This document shows positions 57,657 to 64,000 of a stretch of 64,000 nucleotides of DNA, one piece after another. The notes under the pieces are model-generated. The model was not told where the DNA came from. It worked only from the letters and a program-made list of their open reading frames with translations, and did not search any database. Source of the DNA: Seinonella peptonophila (GTDB lineage Bacteria > Bacillota > Bacilli > Thermoactinomycetales > Thermoactinomycetaceae); NCBI RefSeq assembly GCF_900129355.1, contig NZ_FQVL01000001.1:635753-699752 (forward strand), read 5' to 3'. A program made the translations under genes and the position numbers. Each line of letters begins with the position of its first letter. Position 1 is the first letter of the stretch.

Positions 57657-57725
57657 AGCTCCTTTATGAATATGGGATTCTGGTCTTTGTGATGTTATCC
57701 ACTCTTCATAAAGCTGTCCTCCTTG

Positions 57726-57754
57726 TTGACAAATAGACAAAATAAACTTAATAT
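57726..57754 (+). promoter_or_regulatory. Sigma-A promoter of the 43-residue gene
   Basis: TTGACA, 17-base spacer, TAATAT, ending 23 bases before the start codon, with AAGGAG between. Confidence 0.8.
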
Positions 57755-57777
57755 TCAAACAAAAAGGAGTTGAAACA

Positions 57778-57909
57778 ATGATTGCAGCATGTGGATGGAC
57801 TATTGAAACCAAAAAGATCAAAGAAGCAGACAAAAAAATTAAGTCAGGTTGGCATGATACAAAAGACAACAAAAAAGAACTTGCAAAAATAGCTCCTTGG
57901 TTAAAATAA
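57778..57909 (+). CDS. 43-residue lysine-rich small protein, unknown
   Basis: ATG after AAAAAGGAGTTG. Sequence begins MIAACGWTIETKKIKEADKK and ends KELAKIAPWLK: twelve or more Lys, two Trp-containing hydrophobic ends and a central amphipathic helix-like run. It has a consensus promoter, a strong ribosome site and a perfect terminator, so expression is well supported. Not a family I recognise; small secreted, antimicrobial-like or DNA-interacting roles are all guesses. Confidence 0.78.
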   Translation: MIAACGWTIETKKIKEADKKIKSGWHDTKDNKKELAKIAPWLK

Positions 57910-57929
57910 ACACACTATTCCGCATATTA

Positions 57930-57956
57930 AAAACCCCGGTATATTACCGGGGTTTA
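57930..57956. terminator. Shared bidirectional terminator
   Basis: Perfect 10-bp stem AAACCCCGGT / ACCGGGGTTT with a five-base loop, between the 43-residue gene (plus) and the 14-residue gene (minus). Confidence 0.88.
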
Positions 57957-57965
57957 TCTATGAAA

Positions 57966-58010
57966 TTAGCAACCGCAGTCGTCACCACAACCATCTCCAA
58001 AACGGATCAT
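57966..58010 (-). CDS. Candidate 14-residue Cys-rich peptide gene
   Basis: ATG preceded by GGGGGTG nine bases away encodes MIRFGDGCGDDCGC then TAA. The codon just upstream of the ATG is TAG, so it is not part of a longer frame. A sigma-A promoter lies at 58044-58072 and a perfect terminator follows the stop by ten bases. Three Cys in CGDDCGC suggest metal binding or a modified-peptide core. It could instead be a small RNA with a chance ORF. Confidence 0.5.
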   Translation of the reverse strand: MIRFGDGCGDDCGC

Positions 58011-58043
58011 CTAGATACACCCCCTACCTATGTATTCGCACTT

Positions 58044-58072
58044 ATTATACCTCTTATAGCAAAAATCTGCAA
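58044..58072 (-). promoter_or_regulatory. Sigma-A promoter of the 14-residue gene
   Basis: TTGCAG, 17-base spacer, TATAAT on the minus strand, 34 bases before the ATG. Confidence 0.8.
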
Positions 58073-58192
58073 ACTGTTGAAACCGCAGTAAATTTGACTT
58101 TTCATCCTTTTTTCGCTTAAAAGCTTCAGGAATTTTTCACTTTCATCGATTCAAAAACTCTCAATATTTAATTTATGATCTTACTTCAAGGA

Positions 58193-58219
58193 ACCCATTT
58201 CTTTTCCTTGCATACGATA
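58193..58219 (+). promoter_or_regulatory. Candidate sigma-K promoter of gerE
   Basis: AC at 58193-58194, 16-base spacer, CATACGATA (fits CATANNNTA). gerE is sigma-K dependent in Bacillus. Leaves a leader of about 120 bases; the rest of 58073-58349 shows nothing else. Confidence 0.6.
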
Positions 58220-58349
58220 TAAAACCGATTGGCAAAGCGCCTAAATCGCACAGTTGGACACACAATGATCCATTTTCACACATACAATAAATGGACTGAA
58301 TCCCTGACCTTATGTTTCGACTGTTCAGGCAAGGAAGGGTGGCACAACA

Positions 58350-58568
58350 TTGGCGAATCAGAAAGGAAAGCCCTTACTGACAAATCGAGAGAGGGAAGTT
58401 TTCGAATTGCTGGTACAAGATAAAATAACAAAAGAAATCGCACAACAACTCTTTATCAGCGAGAAAACTGTGAGAAACCATATCTCGAATGTTATGCAAA
58501 AATTAAATGTCAAAGGGCGTTCACAAGCAGTTGTCGAGTTAGTCAGGTTAGGTGAACTAGAGATATGA
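58350..58568 (+). CDS. gerE: GerE, late mother-cell transcription regulator
   Basis: 72-residue LuxR-type helix-turn-helix protein almost identical in layout to B. subtilis GerE: KPLLTNREREVFELLVQDK, KEIAQQLFISEKTVRNHIS, QKLNVKGRSQAVVELVRLGELE. It controls late coat genes. The TTG start follows GGAAGGGTGG. An overlapping longer frame at 58229-58423 is not coding. In Bacillus gerE lies just upstream of ysmB-racE; here about 12 kb of other genes intervene. Confidence 0.95.
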   Translation: MANQKGKPLLTNREREVFELLVQDKITKEIAQQLFISEKTVRNHISNVMQKLNVKGRSQAVVELVRLGELEI

Positions 58569-58582
58569 AATAATGAAAAATT

Positions 58583-58614
58583 ACCCTACACTTAGGAGAG
58601 CTGTAGGGTTTTTT
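58583..58614 (+). terminator. Terminator of gerE
   Basis: Perfect 8-bp stem ACCCTACA / TGTAGGGT around an 11-base loop and six T. Confidence 0.85.
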
Positions 58615-58911
58615 GTAGTTGATCCGAATGTCCACTCCTGATATTCATAGTAAATTTAATACTGATTGTATGATGCAAAAACGTATGATAATCTTTATTT
58701 ATTCAATAATCAATCATTACTCAAAGTGTACAAATAAGAGATTAAACTGATTACTACCCGCATACTATTCAAGTTGGAAAAATATATTCACACATCAAAA
58801 ACTAATGACAAAAGCTATTTCATAGAATCAGTCGATACATAATGGAATTAGTGAAATCAGTTGAAATGCCCGATCGGGGTTTTAATGATATTAATTAATG
58901 GGGGCTATATT

Positions 58912-59196
58912 TTGAAAAAATGGATTCTCACAGTACATATGTTAACAATCATTCATCTCTTCGTTTATATTACATTGGTAACCATTTACTGGGGTGAGGA
59001 TACTGCCTTTACCAAAAACATCATGCATTATTTTGGCATCAGTATTCCTGGTTTTGGAGCAATATCCATGTGGGCCCTATGGTATCAAGAAATGAAAAAA
59101 ACAGGAAAAATGGCGTTATCGGTTCTTTTGGTGGCGATTTTCTTAGTTATCTTATTTTTCGTGAACAGTATCATCATATTATTTTATCCGATATGA
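58912..59196 (+). CDS. Small membrane protein, unknown
   Basis: 94 residues from a TTG at 58912 (LKKWILTVHML) after GGGGG; an in-frame ATG at 58861 has no ribosome site. Three hydrophobic helices (about 5-25, 38-56, 66-92), the last with MALSVLLVAIFLVILFFV. Not recognised. The 58615-58911 gap before it shows no other signal. Confidence 0.55.
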   Translation: MKKWILTVHMLTIIHLFVYITLVTIYWGEDTAFTKNIMHYFGISIPGFGAISMWALWYQEMKKTGKMALSVLLVAIFLVILFFVNSIIILFYPI

Positions 59197-59633
59197 AGCA
59201 TAAAAACGAAAGTTAGTAACCATATTTTGAACATAATGCACACCGATTACAAACAAAGAGACATATTTTTTCACTATATTTTTCAAAGATTTATATTTAT
59301 ATCCTTTTTACCATGAATATAATATTACTTTCTTCCGCAAGTAAAGTTTGAAATACTACAATAAATGCTCCTTTTCTACCACAAGGATTTTAAACACCTG
59401 ATTGGTTGAGATTTATCCGAATTAAGGCTGACTCCTCATGAACGGTATTGGATAAAAATTTGGGAAATAGTTATAAATGAGAAATAAATGATAGCAAAAC
59501 AGTTGAACCCTGATATAATGAGTTGTCATGCTTATACACAAGAACGGATTAAAAAATAAGTAAATTTAAGAATGACGTTATAAAAACCGGTCATTACTAA
59601 CAACAGATACAGAAAATAAGGAGGATATTTCGT
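59197..59633 (+). promoter_or_regulatory. AT-rich cshA upstream region with extended -10
   Basis: 437 bases without a gene. TGATATAAT at 59511-59519 is a good extended -10 with a weak -35, giving a leader of roughly 108 bases before cshA. Long leaders are common for cold-induced helicase genes, but no cold-box sequence is clear. I see nothing else in the stretch. Confidence 0.4.
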
Positions 59634-61061
59634 TTGACTACATCATTTTCAGAACTACATTTAAGTACTACCTTACAATACGCCCTAGAAAAAATGGGCT
59701 TTACAGAGGCTACTCCGATTCAAGCTCAGACCATTCCACTAGCATTGCAAGGATATGATGTGCTAGGACAAGCACAAACCGGTACTGGGAAAACAGCAGC
59801 TTTTGGGATTCCACTGATTGAAACAGCTTCATTAGAGGAAGAACAGATTCAATCGCTAGTGATCACCCCGACACGCGAATTAGCAATTCAAGTAGCGGAA
59901 GAGCTAAATCGAATTGGCGCTGCAAAAGGAATACGATCTATTCCCATCTACGGTGGACAGGATATAAATCGGCAAATTCGTTCTTTAAAAAAACGTCCTC
60001 AAATCATCGTCGGTACGCCTGGACGTCTTCAAGATCATATTCAACGAAGAACGATCCGCTTACAAGGAATCCAACAGGTCGTATTAGACGAGGCGGATGA
60101 AATGTTACAAATGGGATTTCGCGAAGAAATCGAAGCGATCCTTTCTCGAATCCCTTCTGAAAGACAAGTGTTACTGTTTTCAGCTACAATGCCGAATGAC
60201 ATACGGGCGTTGGCCAAAAAATTTATGAATGATCCAAAAGAGGTCAAAATCAAAGCGAAATCATTGACGATAGCCAATATCAAACAAGCATATATCGAAG
60301 TGACACCACGACAAAAATTTGATGCGCTATGCAATCTAATTGATTTTCAACGGCCTGAGCTCGCTATTGTATTTGGTCGTACAAGGCGTAGAGTTGATGA
60401 GCTTGTAGAGGGATTATCTAAACGTGGATACTCAGTTGAAGGTTTACATGGCGACTATTCTCAAGCTCACCGCGACCGTGTAATCAAAAGTTTACGTGAA
60501 GGACGTATTGATATCATGGTGGCAACAGATGTTGCAGCACGTGGTCTCGATATTTCAAATATCTCCCATATCTATAACTTTGACCTGACCCATGACGCCG
60601 AAATCTATGTCCATCGAATTGGTCGTACAGGTCGTGCTGGAAAAGAAGGAACCTCAGTTACATTTGTCACACCAAAAGAGCGAGATGACTTACGAAACAT
60701 TGAGCGAGTAATCAAGAAGAAAATGAAAAAAATCCAAGTACCATCTGCCAAAGAAGTGACTGTGGGACATCAGCTCTTTGCCGTGAATGAATTAATCAAT
60801 GTAGCAAAAAATAAACAGCATCATCAATTTATTGATCTGGCCGAAAAATTATTAGAAGAAAATGATGCTGTCACGCTTCTCTCGGCCGCTTTAAAAATGA
60901 TCACCAAAGAAACAGATCAGACACCTGTTCAGATATCCCATGATTCAGGCTTGCGCAAGCGCTCTTCCAATAACAAGCGTTCTTCTGATAACAGAAGAAA
61001 AGGAAAGAGAAACTTCTCCTCTTCCCGTCGGCAGCAGAGGCGTAATAAAGCCTATAGTTAA
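59634..61061 (+). CDS. cshA: CshA-like DEAD-box RNA helicase
   Basis: All DEAD-box motifs: ATPIQAQTIP (Q), AQTGTGKT (I), PTRELAI (Ia), TPGRL (Ib), DEADEM (II), SAT (III), HGDYSQ (IV region), ATDVAARGLD (V), HRIGRTGRAG (VI). The C-terminal tail (about 440-475) is very basic and Ser/Arg/Asn-rich, typical of cold-shock/ribosome-biogenesis helicases. 475 residues. TTG start eight bases after AAGGAGG. Confidence 0.95.
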   Translation: MTTSFSELHLSTTLQYALEKMGFTEATPIQAQTIPLALQGYDVLGQAQTGTGKTAAFGIPLIETASLEEEQIQSLVITPTRELAIQVAEELNRIGAAKGIRSIPIYGGQDINRQIRSLKKRPQIIVGTPGRLQDHIQRRTIRLQGIQQVVLDEADEMLQMGFREEIEAILSRIPSERQVLLFSATMPNDIRALAKKFMNDPKEVKIKAKSLTIANIKQAYIEVTPRQKFDALCNLIDFQRPELAIVFGRTRRRVDELVEGLSKRGYSVEGLHGDYSQAHRDRVIKSLREGRIDIMVATDVAARGLDISNISHIYNFDLTHDAEIYVHRIGRTGRAGKEGTSVTFVTPKERDDLRNIERVIKKKMKKIQVPSAKEVTVGHQLFAVNELINVAKNKQHHQFIDLAEKLLEENDAVTLLSAALKMITKETDQTPVQISHDSGLRKRSSNNKRSSDNRRKGKRNFSSSRRQQRRNKAYS

Positions 61062-61073
61062 TCCCAATCAGAT

Positions 61074-61102
61074 TTGACTATTCAAAGATAAACTGATATA
61101 GT
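61074..61102 (+). promoter_or_regulatory. Sigma-A promoter after cshA
   Basis: TTGACT, 17-base spacer, TATAGT, starting 13 bases after the cshA stop. Confidence 0.7.
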
Positions 61103-61108
61103 ATGTGT

Positions 61109-61268
61109 TTGAAAATTGACGAGAAGATACTTTTTTAAATAACTAATTCTGGTGGCGCGGTCTTCGGAGCCGCAACGATGAAAGAGAGGTTGGGCTTTCA
61201 TTGTTTTAGATGTTTAATAGGTAGTCTTTTTAAAAGGAGTCAGCATTTCAGCTGACTCCATTTTTTAT
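61109..61268 (+). ncRNA. Candidate small RNA of about 160 nt downstream of cshA
   Basis: Bounded by the promoter at 61074-61102 and a strong terminator (GGAGTCAGC / GCTGACTCC, six T). Inside are a GC-rich UUCG-containing hairpin (GCGGTCTTCGGAGCCGC) and a long stem AACGATGAAAG / CTTTCATTGTT. A 25-codon frame (61178-61255) starts behind CGGAG but ends inside the terminator stem, so a peptide is less likely. It may also be only the cshA 3' region. It does not match a riboswitch I can name. Confidence 0.5.
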
Positions 61269-61398
61269 ATCGTTACAATTATATTGATCAAATTTCACCA
61301 TTGTTCGCCATTTATGCACATACATTGTCGTAAAAGGTAGTGAAGGTTTGATTCTATTCCTTTCTAAAGCGCTATACTTAATTCTTTATATTATTTTT

Positions 61399-61428
61399 TT
61401 GAATAGAAATTATATTTTATTGTATAAT
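61399..61428 (+). promoter_or_regulatory. Promoter of the 61-residue gene
   Basis: TTGAAT, 18-base spacer, TATAAT, followed after about 23 bases by GAGGTGAGG. Confidence 0.6.
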
Positions 61429-61460
61429 AAATTGTAAATTAACCATTCAGAGGTGAGGTT

Positions 61461-61646
61461 ATGTCCAATTCAAGTAGAAATGGATTAAATGATCCAGAAA
61501 AATTTAAAGAGATGGTTGGCGATCTCGTATTTACAGCAACAGAACATCGAGAAGCTCGAGAATCTGGAGAACCAGCTGCAGGTAACCGGGCAGTTGATGA
61601 TTTTAAAGCAAAGTATTCACCGGAAGAGCCTGAACGCGAACGATAA
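61461..61646 (+). CDS. 61-residue acidic hydrophilic protein, unknown
   Basis: ATG after AGAGGTGAGG. Highly charged and probably disordered or helical, with no membrane segment; ends SPEEPERER. Contains NDPEKFKEMVGDLV and GEPAAGNRAVDDFKAKY. The promoter and ribosome site support expression. Not recognised. Confidence 0.7.
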   Translation: MSNSSRNGLNDPEKFKEMVGDLVFTATEHREARESGEPAAGNRAVDDFKAKYSPEEPERER

Positions 61647-61746
61647 TCTGCACACTTTACGAGTTGATAGGGAAATCATATCTCCCTATCAACTTTAGCG
61701 AATATGATGATTATAACAATTAATTAGCACTATTCAATAAAATCAA

Positions 61747-61983
61747 CTAGGCGATTACTTTATAAATTATGTCTTCACTAACACCTTGTTGTAAATCTGA
61801 TATATGAATACGATGTTTTTTTAACGCTGGCAATCTCTCCACATCGATTTCACTTTCATAAAAATGAATAAGCAAATAGACTCCATGGAACTTTTCCAAA
61901 ACCTTTGTCAATTCACCAATTAATTCACTGTTGAAAAACAATCTTTGATCCATTTTTTGACTAATAAGATCACATGAACACAT
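61747..61983 (-). CDS. Possible 78-residue protein, doubtful
   Basis: Protein-like composition (RLFFNSELIGELTKVLEK, VYLLIHFYESEIDVERL) but no ribosome site before either ATG. May be a gene fragment. The following 61984-62286 gap holds nothing I can support. Confidence 0.3.
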   Translation of the reverse strand: MCSCDLISQKMDQRLFFNSELIGELTKVLEKFHGVYLLIHFYESEIDVERLPALKKHRIHISDLQQGVSEDIIYKVIA

Positions 61984-62286
61984 ATGGTCAATGATGTAGA
62001 ATGATTGATAGATATATTTCTGAAATCTGATAGTAGAACGATTGATTTTTCGCTTCGATAAGCTGATACTTACTGGATAAATTTGATTGTAAAAAAAGTT
62101 TTCTATCTTTCTTTTTGATTGATATCGTCATAAAATAACACAATAGATTCATATCCTCTCACTCATGTATAAACCATCATACCCTTGCTCATGATTCAAA
62201 TCTGTTGTTATTCATTTGTTCAGGGTTAAGGTATTTATTGAAACTTCACTCATAACACACCCTGTAAAGAACAAGACGCTATTAAA

Positions 62287-63213
62287 CTATGCTTTTCTAT
62301 GAAAAACCCCTCTTAACACAAAGGCAACGTTAGCGGGTCGCTCTGCCAATCGCCTCATAAAGTAACCGTACCAATCCTCGCCATATGGCACATAGACACG
62401 CACACGCTCACCTTCTGCCACAAGTTTTTGCTGTAGATCAGGGCGAATTCCATATAGCATTTGAAACTCATAATGGTCAAGGGGAATATTTAACTCTTTA
62501 ACAACTTGCTTTGTATAAGTAATAATCTGTGGATCATGGGTTGCAATCGCCGCATAATTCCCTTGTGCTAATTGCAACCGTATTAACTTTCGATAATTTT
62601 CATCGACATCACTTTTATTCGGGAAAGCAACTTTTGCTGATTCCTTATAGGCACCCTTTACTAAGCGCAAGTTGGTTTTCCAAGTAGAAAGCCTTTTGAT
62701 ATCATCCTCACTTCGATAAAGATAAGCTTGAATAACAAGCCCAAATCCTGAAAAACGTGGTCGCAATGCCTGATAAATAGCGAATGTTTTCTCTAGCCTC
62801 GTATAATCTTCCATATCAATCCGTACAAAAATCTGATTCTGTTCTGCCACCTCTAAAATACGAGTTAAATGTTTTTGACAAATTTCCGGGTCCAAATCGA
62901 GTCCTAATGAGGTTAATTTGAGTGATAAATTCCCCTTTACTTGATTGTGATTAATCTCATGGAGTGTTTTTACACAATGGTTTGCCATTTGCTCCGCCTC
63001 TTCATTCGTCTTGACAAATTCACCTAAATGATCCATGGTGACGAGCAGATTTTGATCATTGAGTTGCTTTGCAACTTGTATGACAGAGGAAAGACTTTCA
63101 CCTGCTACAAAACGTCTAGCACCCAAATGCAATCCAACCTTTTTTGCTAACCGATTGAGTAACCGTTGACCTGCTAAAAAGAGAAAGAATGACCTCATCC
63201 ATTGTTCAAACAT
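62287..63213 (-). CDS. Proline dehydrogenase (PutA/FadM-like, PRODH)
   Basis: FAD enzyme oxidising proline to pyrroline-5-carboxylate, single-domain Gram-positive type. TIM-barrel motifs: LLVTMDHLGEFV near 56-67, LKLTSLGLDLD, VRIDMEDYT, LRLVKGAYKES, ATHDPQII, YEFQMLYGIRPD and RVYVPYGEDWYGYFMRRLAERPAN. 308 residues. ATG after GAGGGAGTG. No pyrroline-5-carboxylate dehydrogenase gene is adjacent in the window. Confidence 0.94.
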   Translation of the reverse strand: MFEQWMRSFFLFLAGQRLLNRLAKKVGLHLGARRFVAGESLSSVIQVAKQLNDQNLLVTMDHLGEFVKTNEEAEQMANHCVKTLHEINHNQVKGNLSLKLTSLGLDLDPEICQKHLTRILEVAEQNQIFVRIDMEDYTRLEKTFAIYQALRPRFSGFGLVIQAYLYRSEDDIKRLSTWKTNLRLVKGAYKESAKVAFPNKSDVDENYRKLIRLQLAQGNYAAIATHDPQIITYTKQVVKELNIPLDHYEFQMLYGIRPDLQQKLVAEGERVRVYVPYGEDWYGYFMRRLAERPANVAFVLRGVFHRKA

Positions 63214-63306
63214 TTCACTCCCTCATTTCTCCTTTGGAGTACAAACAGATATTAACCATATTATTCCCCCTATTCCCCTTGTTCATCTCTTTTATTTTTA
63301 TAAAAA

Positions 63307-63334
63307 TATAGATCGCAAAATAGCGATCTAAAAC
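63307..63334 (-). terminator. Terminator after the DapB-like gene
   Basis: Perfect 8-bp stem TAGATCGC / GCGATCTA with a six-base loop and a T-rich tail on the minus strand, between the DapB-like gene and PRODH. Confidence 0.65.
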
Positions 63335-63445
63335 ATGAAATAGGCCCTGCTCCAATTCGATCCAAATAAACCGACGGATGGGCCAAATATATAGATTAAA
63401 CTAATGAAATTCTATCTACCTATCAACGTAAAGTGGAATGATGGA

Positions 63446-64000
63446 TTAAGCAGATGTATAACGAACGAACATCATGTCCTTCATCGTTAATAACCCAAAT
63501 GATTGTTGAGCAGCCATTGCCTTCGTCATATTTATAATGATCGAAGCAGTCGCTGAATCCCCAAAGATACCCTCCGGAATTACTAAGTTTATGTTCATAT
63601 CTCCTTTTATTTCGATCCGATCTTCAGAGATCATATCTGTGGCCATGATTAAGTCAAGTTCAATTTGCTGATTGTTTACTGTTGTCGCTATTGACGTTTG
63701 ATGGAGCCCATTTACCTGCCCAGCTTGTAGAGAAAATGATGACAATTGAACAGCCTTCGGTGTAATAGTAGGCTCAATTGTATTCGTAACTTTCCTCACA
63801 TCTAAATGTAAGCCAGCAGCAAGCAAACGAAGTGATTCTTCTAAACCAACATGTCCAATTTGATCACGTTCTGCTAGTTGATTAAATTCCTCTACTGATT
63901 TACCCACTCCTACTTTTTTCTGTAAAGGTAAACGACGTTTGGTAACATCTACTCTTCTCATAACGCGAATTGAATAGATTTCACTCACTACTGAGGTTAT
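63446..64000 (-). CDS. DapB-like / 2,4-diaminopentanoate dehydrogenase-family protein, C-terminal part
   Basis: The frame is open to the right window edge, so the N-terminal NAD(P)-binding domain is missing. The visible part includes RRVDVTKRRLPLQKKVG, GHVGLEESLRLLAAGL and TIEPTIT, which match the C-terminal half of dihydrodipicolinate reductase-like proteins such as 2,4-diaminopentanoate dehydrogenase. The exact substrate cannot be assigned without the N-terminus. A GTG at 63988 is inside the protein and not the true start. Confidence 0.8.
   Translation of the reverse strand: MTSVVSEIYSIRVMRRVDVTKRRLPLQKKVGVGKSVEEFNQLAERDQIGHVGLEESLRLLAAGLHLDVRKVTNTIEPTITPKAVQLSSFSLQAGQVNGLHQTSIATTVNNQQIELDLIMATDMISEDRIEIKGDMNINLVIPEGIFGDSATASIIINMTKAMAAQQSFGLLTMKDMMFVRYTSA

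Noticed and set aside
57654-57872. 72-codon minus-strand ORF opposite the 43-residue gene
   Set aside because: It has no ribosome site and spans the promoter of the plus-strand small gene.
58229-58423. 64-codon plus-strand ORF overlapping gerE
   Set aside because: No ribosome site, different frame from gerE, and low-quality composition; gerE is unmistakable.
61140-61200. Riboswitch (fluoride, guanidine or preQ1 type) in the post-cshA RNA
   Set aside because: The hairpins lack the conserved loops of these classes and no target gene follows before the terminator.
1-64000. CRISPR array, prophage or rRNA genes
   Set aside because: No regularly spaced repeats, phage structural genes or rRNA sequences were seen; only one tRNA is present.

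Overview
The window is about 64 kb of low-to-mid GC chromosomal DNA from an endospore-forming Bacillales bacterium. Gene order follows the Bacillus subtilis segment that runs from spoIVFB through minCD, radC, maf, comC, folC, spoVID, the hem operon, engB, lonA, lonB, clpX, tig, rph, gerM and racE to gerE, nearly all on the minus strand. Sporulation genes (spoIVFA/FB, spoIIB-like, spoVID, lonB, gerM, gerE) and competence comC support that placement. Insertions and losses relative to Bacillus suggest a more distant family, and Thermoactinomycetaceae is my guess; the sequence alone does not prove it.

Layout: 1-7.8 kb holds spoIVFB (cut by the left edge), spoIVFA, a bactofilin and its YhbD-like partner, minD, minC, radC, maf, a SPOR-domain protein and comC. 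No mreBCD lies between radC and minC. 8-13.5 kb holds ecsAB, a SCO protein, murC and folC. 13.6-23 kb holds spoVID and a seven-gene hem operon (hemA, hemX, precorrin-2 dehydrogenase, cobA-hemD fusion, hemB, fused siroheme-decarboxylase-like gene, hemL). This operon has no hemC but carries the early siroheme-branch enzymes. 23.2-35.5 kb holds a membrane protein, ylmA, ddl, engB, lonA, lonB, a FemABX protein, clpX, clpP and tig, with a 253-bp inverted-repeat block after clpX. 35.6-41.7 kb is the most accessory-like part: a broken spore-coat kinase-like gene, a zinc-ribbon microprotein, ubiX, a nuclease, a Nudix protein, a YeiH/LysR pair, an IS200/IS605-like remnant and a tRNA-Arg. 41.7-46.8 kb is the conserved ysnB, rdgB, rph, gerM, murI, marR block plus a DUF420 gene. 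46.9-57.6 kb holds an unknown coiled-coil protein, T-box-controlled proBA, polC and mntH with an MntR-type operator. 57.7-64 kb holds two convergent microgenes, gerE, a small membrane protein, a cshA-like helicase, a candidate small RNA, small hypotheticals, proline dehydrogenase and a right-edge partial DapB-like gene.

Functional themes are the sporulation checkpoint and coat/germination genes, tetrapyrrole synthesis, ATP-dependent proteolysis (LonA, LonB, ClpXP), cell-wall precursors (MurC, Ddl, MurI, FemABX), and proline synthesis and breakdown. Many genes use TTG starts behind strong Shine-Dalgarno sequences, so several starts were set inside or outside the ATG-only frame. The most interesting leads are the rewired hem operon, the paired microgenes at 57.7-58.1 kb (one encoding only 14 residues), the IS605-like remnant at 41.1-41.4 kb, the structured block at 31.9-32.2 kb and the promoter-terminator-bounded RNA after cshA.
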